DNA of 6,131 bases from Porphyrobacter sp. (GCA_014359685.1 JACIYY010000315.1:1-6131), one strand, 5' to 3'. Counted from the stretch's first letter, positions 1 to 5,441 are shown. Translations and numbers: made by a program. Notes: generated by a model not told the origin, from the letters alone.

Positions 1-737
1 GCGTGGGCGGAGACACCCGCTATGCCCGCGCGATCGTCGACGCGATCAAGTACTGGAGCGTGGGTAGCGGCTTCGTGTTCTCGCTGCGCGGGCAGGGCGG
101 GTATATCAAGGGGCTGAAGGATCGCGGCGAGGGGGTCGACGACGTCCTGCTGACCGACCGCTTCTTCCTCGGCGAGCAGCAGGGTCTGCGCGGCTTCGAC
201 ATTCGTGGCGTCGGGCCGCGCGTGGTGCGCCGCTTCCAGATCCTTGACGAGGAGGGCAACACCACGCTGACCCCGCTCGGCGACGATGCCACGATCGACG
301 ATGCGCTCGGCGGCACGGCGATGTATCTGGCCAGCGCGGAGCTGGAGATCCCGCTGGGATCGGGCGCGCGCGAGCTGGGGCTGCGCCCGTCGATCTTCGT
401 CGATGCCGGCGCGGTGTTCGACATCACCCGCCCGCCGCTGATCACCACGCCGACGCAGCTGTTCTCGCAGATCATCACAGACGATACCGGGGCGATCACC
501 GGCTCGGTCATCACCACCAGCCCGACCGCGCCGGACGGCACCGCCAACGCCGCTCTCAACGCTCCGTTTGTCGAGGAATTCTACGGCGATACCTGGAAGC
601 CGCGCGTCGCCATCGGCATCGGCGTCAACTGGAACTCGCCCTTCGGCCCGTTCCGCATCAACCTCGCCCATCCTCTGCTCAAGCGGAAGGGCGACGATAC
701 CAAGCTCTTCTCGTTCAACGTGGGAACCCAGTTCTGA
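1..737 (+). CDS. bamA: BamA, outer membrane protein assembly factor (3' end only)
   Basis: C-terminal 244 residues or so of the Omp85-family insertase that folds beta-barrel proteins into the outer membrane; the gene starts before the window, so the POTRA domains are not seen. What is visible is barrel: alternating strands, the conserved LRGF motif of the lid loop near visible residues 62-65, and a last strand ending in SFNVGTQF with the C-terminal phenylalanine typical of outer membrane proteins. Between two late strands lies a long Thr/Ser/Pro-rich segment (about visible residues 140-195), probably an extracellular loop. The stop codon (735-737) shares its A with the ATG of the next gene (TGATG), so the two are probably translationally coupled. 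Other Omp85 proteins (TamA) share the fold, but the ompH-fabZ neighbours favour BamA. Confidence 0.93.
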   Translation, partial: VGGDTRYARAIVDAIKYWSVGSGFVFSLRGQGGYIKGLKDRGEGVDDVLLTDRFFLGEQQGLRGFDIRGVGPRVVRRFQILDEEGNTTLTPLGDDATIDDALGGTAMYLASAELEIPLGSGARELGLRPSIFVDAGAVFDITRPPLITTPTQLFSQIITDDTGAITGSVITTSPTAPDGTANAALNAPFVEEFYGDTWKPRVAIGIGVNWNSPFGPFRINLAHPLLKRKGDDTKLFSFNVGTQF

Positions 738-1447
738 TGAAGCATCGTCTCAAGCCCGCGCTGGCCATCGGCCTCGCCTTCGCCTCGCTGACCGCTCCGG
801 CCGTGCTCGCACCCGCCGCCGCCCAGAACGCCGCTCGCGGCATCGGGGTGGTCAACATCCCGGCGGTCATCGCCAATTCCAACGCCTATCGCACCGCGCA
901 GCAGCAGCGCCAGACCACCTATCAGGCGCAGATCGAACAGGCCAACCAGCGCCGGCAGGCGATCTCGCAGCAGCTCCAGCCGCTGGTCCAGCAGCTCCAG
1001 ACCGCCAGTCAGCAGCCCAATGCCAACCAGCAGGCGCTGCAGCAGCAGGCGATGCAGATCCAGCAGATCGAGGAAGCCGGCCAGCGCGAGCTCCAGCAGA
1101 TCCTCCAGCCGGTCGCTCTGTCGCAGGCCTATGTCGAGGAACAGATCAACGACCAGCTCGAAGCGGCGATCCAGGCGGCGGCGGCCAGCCAGAACATCAC
1201 CATCGTGCTGACCCCCGAAGGGGTGGTCTACGCCGATGCCGCGCACAATCTGAATCAGGCGGTGCTGGCAGAACTGAACACCCGCATCCCCTCCGCGCAG
1301 CTGGTGCCGCCGGCCGGCTGGCTGCCGCGCTCGGTGCGCGAACAGCAGGCCCAGCAGGCGGCGCAGGCCGGGCAGGCTTCGCAGGCCGCGCAGCAGGGGG
1401 CGGCCGCCGCCACGACGACGCAGCAGCAGCCCGTCGCAGGGCGCTGA
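737..1447 (+). CDS. ompH: OmpH/Skp family periplasmic chaperone
   Basis: A 236-residue secreted chaperone that by family binds unfolded outer membrane proteins in the periplasm and hands them to the BAM complex. It starts at the ATG overlapping the bamA stop. Residues 1-29 form a Sec signal peptide (basic KHRLK, hydrophobic stretch, Ala-rich end with AAA before Gln30). The motif [17 protein letters not shown] (about residues 35-51) matches the OmpH strand that opens the domain. A long Gln-rich helical region follows to about residue 150, as expected for the Skp coiled-coil arms, then [14 protein letters not shown], the closing strand region. The last 40 or so residues are a Gln/Ala low-complexity tail, unlike E. 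coli Skp. Glutamine makes up about one residue in five. Position between bamA and fabZ is the usual one for this family. Confidence 0.9.
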   Translation: MKHRLKPALAIGLAFASLTAPAVLAPAAAQNAARGIGVVNIPAVIANSNAYRTAQQQRQTTYQAQIEQANQRRQAISQQLQPLVQQLQTASQQPNANQQALQQQAMQIQQIEEAGQRELQQILQPVALSQAYVEEQINDQLEAAIQAAAASQNITIVLTPEGVVYADAAHNLNQAVLAELNTRIPSAQLVPPAGWLPRSVREQQAQQAAQAGQASQAAQQGAAAATTTQQQPVAGR

Positions 1448-1935
1448 TGGCGGCAGCAGCAGGGGAAGGCGGCGCTGCGGGCGGCGCAATCGCGGGCTTC
1501 GGGATCGCGCGGATCCTCGAAGCCCTCCCGCACCGCTACCCGATGCTGCTGGTCGACCGGGTGGTCTCGCTCGATCCGGGGGAGGCGATCCGCGCGGTCA
1601 AGGCGGTCAGCGTCAACGAATCCTTCTTCCAGGGGCATTTCCCCGGCCGCCCGATCATGCCCGGCGTCCTGCAGATCGAGGCGCTGGCCCAGGCCGCCGG
1701 GATCCTTGCGGTGGAAAGCTTCGGCCTCGCCGGCAGCGGCCGGCTGGTCTATTTCATGGCCATAGAGGACGCCAAGTTCCGCGCCCCGGTGGAGCCGGGC
1801 TGCCTGCTCGACCTGACGGTTCGCTTCGTCCACAAGCGCGCGCGCGTCAGCAAGTTCCGCCGCACCGCTGCAGTCGGCGACACGGTGACCTGCGAGGTCG
1901 GCTTCACCGCGATGATCGCCGACCCGCCGGCCTGA
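1447..1935 (+). CDS. fabZ: FabZ, 3-hydroxyacyl-[acyl-carrier-protein] dehydratase
   Basis: A 162-residue hotdog-fold enzyme that dehydrates (3R)-hydroxyacyl-ACP to trans-2-enoyl-ACP in cytoplasmic fatty acid synthesis. The start is the ATG overlapping the ompH stop (TGATG), with AGGG five bases upstream. After an Ala/Gly-rich N-terminus (residues 1-17) comes [17 protein letters not shown] (23-39), the family signature. The catalytic histidine lies in GHFPG (His64) and the catalytic glutamate in [12 protein letters not shown] (Glu78). [17 protein letters not shown] follows as in typical FabZ. Length and motifs are complete. In many proteobacteria lpxD and lpxA flank fabZ; here ompH joins directly to fabZ and rpmE follows, so the lpx genes must be elsewhere. 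FabZ still competes for the same hydroxyacyl-ACP pool used for lipid A. Confidence 0.97.
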   Translation: MAAAAGEGGAAGGAIAGFGIARILEALPHRYPMLLVDRVVSLDPGEAIRAVKAVSVNESFFQGHFPGRPIMPGVLQIEALAQAAGILAVESFGLAGSGRLVYFMAIEDAKFRAPVEPGCLLDLTVRFVHKRARVSKFRRTAAVGDTVTCEVGFTAMIADPPA

Positions 1936-1967
1936 CGGCGGGCGCGCCGGGGAGGGGCCGCAGCCTC

Positions 1968-1996
1968 TTGCCATCGCCGGCGCGAGGCTCTAAGGG
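1968..1996 (+). promoter_or_regulatory. Possible promoter for rpmE
   Basis: TTGCCA (1968-1973) is followed after 17 bases by TAAGGG (1991-1996), in the 125-base gap between fabZ and rpmE. The -35 element matches the TTGCC core common in alphaproteobacterial housekeeping promoters, but the -10 match is poor. It would give rpmE its own transcript beside any read-through from the bamA operon. This is a pattern match by eye only. Confidence 0.35.
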
Positions 1997-2018
1997 CCGC
2001 GCCTTCCCGACATTGCCC

Positions 2019-2036
2019 GGCCGGTCGGAACCGGCC
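2019..2036 (+). other. Hairpin in the rpmE leader
   Basis: A perfect 7-base-pair inverted repeat, GGCCGGT (2019-2025) and ACCGGCC (2030-2036), with loop CGGA. It ends 24 bases before the rpmE ATG and 8 bases before the GAGGAT that may serve as ribosome binding site. No T-run follows, so it is not a standard terminator. It could be a leader structure that influences rpmE translation, or simply a G+C-rich palindrome. Confidence 0.45.
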
Positions 2037-2060
2037 CTCCGCACGAGGATTTGCAGCGCC

Positions 2061-2288
2061 ATGAAGGCCGACATCCATCCCGATTACCACATGATCAAGG
2101 TCCAGATGACCGACGGCACGGTGTTCGAAACGCGATCCACCTGGGGCCGCGAGGGCGACACGATGACGCTGGACATCGACCCCACCAGCCACCCGGCCTG
2201 GACCGGCGGCACCCGCCAGCTCGATGCGGGCGGCCGCGTGGCGCAGTTCAACAAGCGCTTCGGCGGATTGTCGCTCAAGAAGAAGTGA
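2061..2288 (+). CDS. rpmE: 50S ribosomal protein bL31, cysteine-free form
   Basis: A 75-residue ribosomal protein of the large subunit. The start [20 protein letters not shown] is the family signature (IHPxYH), and [13 protein letters not shown] ends the protein with the usual basic tail. The ATG at 2061 is chosen because it begins the recognisable bL31 sequence; GAGGAT at 2045-2050 may be its ribosome binding site, somewhat far upstream. The protein contains no cysteine, so it is the zinc-independent (C-minus) form rather than the CxxC zinc-binding form. Alphaproteobacterial bL31 proteins of this sequence type commonly lack the cysteines, so this is expected. It is transcribed with the bamA-fabZ unit or from its own promoter, and converges on the minus-strand pair to its right. 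Confidence 0.96.
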   Translation: MKADIHPDYHMIKVQMTDGTVFETRSTWGREGDTMTLDIDPTSHPAWTGGTRQLDAGGRVAQFNKRFGGLSLKKK

Positions 2289-2326
2289 TCCCCCCAGGGC
2301 GGTGAGTCCCCGCGACCGCGGCGACG

Positions 2327-2740
2327 CTACCCGCCCGGGATGAACCGCATCACCCCGGCATAGCGCTCCACGCCGCTATTGTCGCCGGGGTGGTGCTGCC
2401 CGTCGAACACCGGCACGTCCGGCCAGTCATAGGGGCCGATCCCGTCGAGGCACGCGGCGTTGACGCCGTATTTGCCGGGATCGCTGCGGCTCTGGTGGAA
2501 CGGGTGGATGCCGCACACCCGGCAGAAGTGGTGCTTGGCCTCGCCGCTGCCGAAGGTGTAGAGCGTCAGCAGCTCCTCCCCTTGCGTCACCGTCAGGTCG
2601 GCCAGCGGCACGTCGATCATCACCACCCCCTTCATTGCGCAGATCGTGCAGTTGCAGCGGATCGGCTGCACCGGGTCGGGCAGACGCACGCTGAAGCGCA
2701 CGCCCCCGCAATGGCAGCCGCCGAAATGCTCTGTGCCCAT
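2327..2740 (-). CDS. GFA/CENP-V family zinc-binding protein
   Basis: A 137-residue protein of the family named after glutathione-dependent formaldehyde-activating enzyme (Gfa), a cytoplasmic Zn-binding fold. Counting from the ATG at 2740, the metal-binding cysteines are in GGCHCGG (Cys9, Cys11), RCNCTIC (Cys29, Cys31, Cys34) and FCRVCG (Cys73, Cys76), the full family pattern. Two starts are plausible. The ATG at 2740 has GGGAG seven bases upstream and puts the CHCG motif at the usual distance from the N-terminus. The ATG at 2758 overlaps the oxygenase stop as TGATG and would add six residues. Either way it is the second gene of a minus-strand pair. Most members of the family have no proven substrate, so a formaldehyde role should not be assumed. 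Confidence 0.87.
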   Translation of the reverse strand: MGTEHFGGCHCGGVRFSVRLPDPVQPIRCNCTICAMKGVVMIDVPLADLTVTQGEELLTLYTFGSGEAKHHFCRVCGIHPFHQSRSDPGKYGVNAACLDGIGPYDWPDVPVFDGQHHPGDNSGVERYAGVMRFIPGG

Positions 2741-2757
2741 CCCTTCGCTCCCGTCCA

Positions 2758-3396
2758 TCACGCCCAGCCCCACGGGCGCTCGCGATACCATTTGGTGATA
2801 ACATATTTAACGCCCGCGCGCACCTTCATCCCGTGATGCAGCGTCGCCGGGTTGGGCGAGCCGTCGGGCCGGCGGTTGTTCCAGCACACCAGCTTGCCGG
2901 GATCGGGCTGGATCGTCTTGCCGATCGCCTTGAAGCGGGTCGCGCCGCCGGCGGCGACGTGGTTGAGATAGATCATGAAGGTCCAGGTCCGCTGCCCCGC
3001 GACCGAGCAGAAGCGCGCGAAATCCTGCCCGGTGGGCTCGAAATAATCGGTGTGCGCCTTGAACTCCTGCCCCACGGCATAGCGCTGGCCCTGCACCGGC
3101 TCGCCATGGGCCGGGTCGATGCCGTGCAGCGCCAGCAGCCGCGCCTCCAGCTCGCGCACCGCCGGCTCGGTCGGCGCAAGGTCGCAGGTCTCGCTGGTGC
3201 GGAACGCCGCGTCGCCATTGGGATCGGCGATGGTGGAGGGGCGGCGGTCCTGGTCGATCAGCGCAATCAGCCCGTCGCACAGCTCCGCCGGCAGGAAGCC
3301 GGGCCGGTCGAACAGCTCGATCTGCGGCGACGGCACCCGCCGCACGCCCGGCTGCGCCAGCAGGACTGCACCAGTGGTCTCGCCCGGATTCGCCAT
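2758..3396 (-). CDS. 2-oxoglutarate/Fe(II)-dependent oxygenase, prolyl 4-hydroxylase type
   Basis: A protein of about 212 residues from the ATG at 3396, with a double-stranded beta-helix oxygenase fold near the P4Hc (prolyl 4-hydroxylase alpha) group. Family members use Fe(II), O2 and 2-oxoglutarate to hydroxylate protein or small-molecule substrates. Visible ligands: HTDYF gives the iron His115 and Asp117; LHHGMKV gives the distal His187; Lys197, ten residues later in AGVKY, fits the 2-oxoglutarate-binding lysine. RTSETCDL, GQRYAVGQEFKAHTDYF, TFMIYLN, GGATRF and WNNRRPDGSPNPATLHHG are typical of bacterial members. ATG 3396 has GGAC at a good distance; ATG 3408 is possible, and a TTG at 3507 would add a stretch that does not look coding. 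There is no signal peptide, so it is probably cytoplasmic. The substrate is unknown. Confidence 0.88.
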   Translation of the reverse strand: MANPGETTGAVLLAQPGVRRVPSPQIELFDRPGFLPAELCDGLIALIDQDRRPSTIADPNGDAAFRTSETCDLAPTEPAVRELEARLLALHGIDPAHGEPVQGQRYAVGQEFKAHTDYFEPTGQDFARFCSVAGQRTWTFMIYLNHVAAGGATRFKAIGKTIQPDPGKLVCWNNRRPDGSPNPATLHHGMKVRAGVKYVITKWYRERPWGWA

Positions 3397-3532
3397 GCCG
3401 GCGTCCATAACCGCCGCCGCTGGGGTCGCAAAGCCTGCGCGATCGATCGTTGCGCCAAGGCCCCTCCGCGCCGCTTTTTCCTTGGCTTGGCCGGCCCGCT
3501 CGTGCAACAGCTGTGCGCCTGTCCGAAGGCGC

Positions 3533-3560
3533 TTGACCGCGCCGCACAGCAGCCTAACAG
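3533..3560 (+). promoter_or_regulatory. Likely promoter of the histidine tRNA gene
   Basis: TTGACC (3533-3538) is followed after 16 bases by TAACAG (3555-3560). The start point would lie near 3567, about 20 bases before the tRNA, a normal distance. The -35 matches five of six consensus bases. The 160 bases between the tRNA and the divergent oxygenase gene must also hold that gene's promoter, which I could not identify. Confidence 0.5.
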
Positions 3561-3586
3561 CGCCGGTCTCACGGCTTCGGGCTGAT

Positions 3587-3664
3587 GGCGATCGTAGCTC
3601 AGTTGGTTAGAGCGCCGGTTTGTGGTACCGGAGGTCGCGGGTTCAAACCCCGTCGATCGCCCCA
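3587..3664 (+). tRNA. tRNA-His (anticodon GTG)
   Basis: A complete cloverleaf. The acceptor stem is GCGATCG (3588-3594) with CGATCGC (3654-3660). The D arm is GCTC/GAGC (3597-3613). The anticodon stem is CCGGT/ACCGG (3615-3631) around loop TTGTGGT, with anticodon GTG at 3622-3624. The T arm is GCGGG/CCCGT around TTCAAAC. The extra G at 3587 opposite C73 (3661) is the G-1:C73 pair that marks histidine tRNAs, and CCA is encoded (3662-3664). The tRNA delivers histidine at CAC and CAT codons. No T-rich terminator follows, and the next gene starts 56 bases on, so co-transcription with it is possible. Confidence 0.98.
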
Positions 3665-3719
3665 TTTCCCGCATCATCGCGGCCGTGTCCTGTCATCGCG
3701 GATAAGCGAAGGATCGAGC

Positions 3720-4784
3720 ATGGCGGCGTTGTGGGCCGAACCCGATTTTGACGAGCACGAGCTGGTGCAGCTGGTGCACCACCGGGCCTCCGGACTGACC
3801 GCGATCATCGCGCTCCATTCCACCCATCTCGGCCCCGGCGCCGGCGGCACCCGCTTCTGGCACTATCCCGACGGCGTGGGCGCGCTGCGCGATGCGCTGC
3901 GCCTCAGCCGGGGGATGAGCTACAAGAACGCCATGGCCGGCCTGCCGATGGGCGGCGGCAAGGCGGTGGTGCTGCTCGACCGCGACGGCCGCAAGACGCC
4001 CGCGATGCTGGCCGCGTTTGGCGATGCGGTGGAGGCGCTGGGCGGCCGCTACGTCACCGCAGAGGATGTCGGCGCCAGCGTGGCGGACATGGTCGCCATT
4101 GCCGCGCGCACGCAGCATGTCTGCGGCCTGCCCGCCGAACAGGGCGCGGTCGGCGGCGATCCCGGTCCGTTCACCGCGCGCGGCATCGTGCTGGGGATCA
4201 AGGCGGCGGTCGCCTACCGGCTGGGCACCGACAGCATGGCCGGAATCCGGGTCGCGGTGCAGGGCTGCGGCAGCGTCGGCGGCGGGGTCGCCCGGCTGCT
4301 CGCGGCAGAGGGCGCGGTGCTGACCCTGGCCGATATCGACGCCGCCCGCGCGCAGCGCCTCGCTGCCGAGCTGGGCGCCAGTGCCGTCCCCTGCGAGCGG
4401 ATCATGGCCACCCCGTGCGAGGTGTTCAGCCCCAATGCGCTGGGCGCCGTTCTGGACCGGGCCGGCATCGCCCGGCTCGATTGCCGGATCGTCGCGGGCG
4501 GCGCCAACAACCAGCTCGCCCAGGCCGGCGACGGCGCGGCGCTGGCGGAGCGCGGCATCCTCTACGCCCCCGATTACGTCATCAATGCCGGCGGGATCAT
4601 CAATGTCAGCCTCGAATATCTGTGCCGCCGCCACGGCCAGCCCTGCGATCTTGCCGAGGTGGAGGCGCGCATTGCCCGCATCCCCGAGCGGCTGCGCGCG
4701 ATCTGGCAGGGGGCACAGGACAGCGGCGAGAGCGCCGACGTGGTCGCCGACCGGATGGCGCAGGCGCTGATCGGACGCGGCTGA
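3720..4784 (+). CDS. Glu/Leu/Phe/Val dehydrogenase, leucine dehydrogenase-like
   Basis: A 354-residue cytoplasmic amino acid dehydrogenase that by family catalyses NAD(P)-dependent reversible oxidative deamination, probably of branched-chain or aromatic amino acids. The ATG at 3720 has GAAGGA six bases upstream, and its length is close to leucine dehydrogenases (about 360). The N-terminal substrate domain has LGPGAGGTRF (37-46), SYKNAMAGLPMGGGK with Lys69 and the catalytic Lys81, and YVTAEDVG with Asp116. The C-terminal Rossmann domain has VQGCGSVGGG (Gly182-Gly187) and Asp205 at the end of the second strand, which favours NAD. APDYVINAGGIINVSLEY near the C-terminus is also typical. A longer reading frame through the tRNA is an artefact. 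Leucine versus phenylalanine or valine specificity cannot be decided by eye, so no symbol is given. Confidence 0.92.
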   Translation: MAALWAEPDFDEHELVQLVHHRASGLTAIIALHSTHLGPGAGGTRFWHYPDGVGALRDALRLSRGMSYKNAMAGLPMGGGKAVVLLDRDGRKTPAMLAAFGDAVEALGGRYVTAEDVGASVADMVAIAARTQHVCGLPAEQGAVGGDPGPFTARGIVLGIKAAVAYRLGTDSMAGIRVAVQGCGSVGGGVARLLAAEGAVLTLADIDAARAQRLAAELGASAVPCERIMATPCEVFSPNALGAVLDRAGIARLDCRIVAGGANNQLAQAGDGAALAERGILYAPDYVINAGGIINVSLEYLCRRHGQPCDLAEVEARIARIPERLRAIWQGAQDSGESADVVADRMAQALIGRG

Positions 4785-4793
4785 GCGCCGCTT

Positions 4794-4813
4794 TGCGTGA
4801 GGGGCGTCACGCA
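4794..4813. promoter_or_regulatory. CRP/FNR-like palindrome upstream of the cold-shock gene
   Basis: A perfect inverted repeat, TGCGTGA (4794-4800) and TCACGCA (4807-4813), separated by six bases. The core GTGA-N6-TCAC has the arm and spacing of sites bound by CRP/FNR-superfamily regulators. It lies 10 bases after the dehydrogenase stop codon and 5 bases before the proposed -35 of the cold-shock gene, a position suited to a regulator of that promoter. It could instead be an RNA hairpin ending the dehydrogenase transcript, though no T-run follows. Confidence 0.4.
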
Positions 4814-4818
4814 CCCCC

Positions 4819-4847
4819 TTGCCAAGCCGCCGCCGAGGCCCTATCTG
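4819..4847 (+). promoter_or_regulatory. Possible promoter of the cold-shock gene
   Basis: TTGCCA (4819-4824), 17 bases, then TATCTG (4842-4847). Both boxes are imperfect but the spacing is ideal, and the same TTGCCA is seen before rpmE. Transcription from here would start near 4854 and leave a leader of about 114 bases, in keeping with the long leaders of cold-shock mRNAs. By-eye assignment. Confidence 0.4.
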
Positions 4848-4927
4848 GGGCAGGCTACAGTCGCAAATAGACGGTTTCGGTGCTTTGCGGCTCCTGCTTC
4901 CTTCTCTCTCGCTTCTTTTAGCGCCCA

Positions 4928-4946
4928 GTGGCCGGCTTTCGGCCAC
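4928..4946 (+). other. Leader hairpin before the cold-shock gene
   Basis: A perfect 7-base-pair inverted repeat, GTGGCCG (4928-4934) and CGGCCAC (4940-4946), with loop GCTTT. It ends 8 bases before the GAAGGA ribosome binding site (4955-4960). It follows a pyrimidine-rich run (about 4890-4920) that is mostly C and T. The structure could affect access to the ribosome binding site with temperature, as is known for some cold-shock mRNAs. That role is an inference. Confidence 0.45.
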
Positions 4947-4967
4947 ATCACATTGAAGGAACCAGAT

Positions 4968-5174
4968 ATGGCTACCGGTACAGTAAAGTTTTTCGACGAG
5001 TCCAAGGGCTATGGCTTCATCACCAATGAAGCCGGCGGCGCCGATGCCTTCGTGCACATTTCCGCGGTCCAGGCTGCGGGGATGAGCACGCTCAACAAGG
5101 AACAGCGCGTCTCCTACGACCTCGAGAGCGACCGGCGCGGCAAGACCAGCGCGGTCAATCTCCAGAACGCCTGA
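4968..5174 (+). CDS. Cold-shock protein, CspA family
   Basis: A 68-residue single cold-shock domain (OB fold) that binds single-stranded RNA and DNA, typically acting as an RNA chaperone in the cytoplasm. The protein starts MATGTVKFF; RNP1 is KGYGFI and RNP2 is DAFVHIS, both with the expected aromatic and basic residues, and it ends with the usual basic strand DRRGKTSAVNL. The ATG at 4968 has GAAGGA at 4955-4960, seven bases away; reading the frame further upstream would only extend into the leader. It has a long leader with a hairpin and its own intrinsic terminator, so it is probably a single-gene transcript. Bacteria usually carry several csp copies, so whether this one is cold-induced cannot be told. 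Confidence 0.96.
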   Translation: MATGTVKFFDESKGYGFITNEAGGADAFVHISAVQAAGMSTLNKEQRVSYDLESDRRGKTSAVNLQNA

Positions 5175-5198
5175 CGGCAACGGCCACAGGCCAACGAG

Positions 5199-5230
5199 AG
5201 GGGCGGGTGCGCAAGCACCTGCCCCTTTTT
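5199..5230 (+). terminator. Intrinsic terminator of the cold-shock gene
   Basis: A 12-base-pair stem (5199-5210 with 5215-5226, one G-U pair) closed by a GCAA tetraloop of the GNRA type, running into five Ts (5226-5230). It begins 25 bases after the cold-shock stop codon. It is the clearest terminator in the window and marks the right edge of the G+C-rich core sequence. Confidence 0.92.
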
Positions 5231-5233
5231 GTT

Positions 5234-5258
5234 GGGTTATATATATGTGTTTGACCCA
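5234..5258. repeat. A+T-rich junction with short inverted ends, possible mobile element terminus
   Basis: Directly after the terminator the sequence turns into GGGTTATATATATG and ends in TTGACCCA. TGGGT (5233-5237) is inverted relative to ACCCA (5254-5258). The place coincides with the drop in G+C and lies just left of the transposase remnant. IS1595-type elements often end in GG-rich repeats, so this could be a left terminal repeat, but the matching right end is not in the window. Confidence 0.25.
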
Positions 5259-5279
5259 CAATTAGGTTGATGGTATTAA
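5251..5279 (+). promoter_or_regulatory. Candidate promoter for the accessory genes
   Basis: TTGACC (5251-5256), 17 bases, then TATTAA (5274-5279). The -35 fits five of six consensus bases and the -10 four of six, at ideal spacing. It lies before the transposase remnant and would transcribe through it into the two genes at 5465 and 5583, with a leader of about 180 bases. Confidence 0.4.
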
Positions 5280-5295
5280 GATTGCATTGGAAGGT

Positions 5296-5441
5296 TGGAT
5301 CAGTCCGAAGCATTTGAGCCGCTACCTTGACGAATGATGTGGCGGTTCAACCGCCGGGATCACGATGATGGTTTCCGGCTCAATGAACTGCTGATGGGCG
5401 CAGATCGGCCCAAGCTGGACTATAGGACGCTCATCGCGTGA
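5296..5441 (+). pseudogene. IS1595-family transposase, C-terminal remnant with frameshift
   Basis: Only the last 48 or so codons of a transposase remain. The first part reads WISPKHLSRYLDE (5296-5334) and then hits TGA (5335-5337). Reading one base back from 5334, the match continues as MMWRFNRRDHDDGF and ends PKLDYRTLIA with TGA at 5439-5441. The joined sequence HLSRYLDEMMWRFNRR is the conserved end of the IS1595 (ISXO2-like) DDE transposase domain, where the family has a YxxEFxFRxNRR pattern followed by a short tail. Loss of one A from an original GAAATGATG explains the break. The catalytic DDE part is absent: the frame is closed by TAG at 5263-5265 and no family similarity is seen before 5296. 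It cannot make an active transposase. Confidence 0.8.

Noticed and set aside
568..1446. Upstream extension of the fabZ frame through ompH and bamA
   Set aside because: The translation is low-complexity Arg/Ala/Pro sequence in a second frame of ompH. The real fabZ start is the TGATG junction at 1447.
2289..2326. Possible bidirectional terminator between rpmE and the GFA gene
   Set aside because: Only a 4-base-pair stem (CCGC/GCGG) and no T-run on either strand; too weak to call.
2390..2836. Plus-strand frame opposite the GFA-type gene
   Set aside because: It is an antisense shadow; the minus strand shows the complete cysteine pattern of the GFA family.
3454..3486. Inverted repeat GCCAAGG/CCTTGGC before the oxygenase gene
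   Set aside because: A 7-base arm with a 19-base loop is not striking in this composition, and its position suggests no particular role.
3409..3507. Longer oxygenase start at the TTG at 3507
   Set aside because: The extra 33 residues before the ATG at 3408 look like non-coding sequence, and no convincing ribosome binding site precedes the TTG.
3587..3664. tRNA-His as an integration site
   Set aside because: No integrase and no repeated copy of the tRNA 3' end were seen. The accessory DNA begins 1.5 kb away after the cold-shock gene.
3585..3719. N-terminal extension of the dehydrogenase through the tRNA
   Set aside because: It would translate the tRNA gene. The ATG at 3720 has a good ribosome binding site and gives a protein of normal family length.
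3693..5261. A 522-codon open frame on the minus strand opposite the dehydrogenase and cold-shock genes
   Set aside because: It is a shadow of G+C-rich codons on the other strand. It covers two genes with clear domains, a terminator and a promoter region, and its translation shows no recognisable domain.
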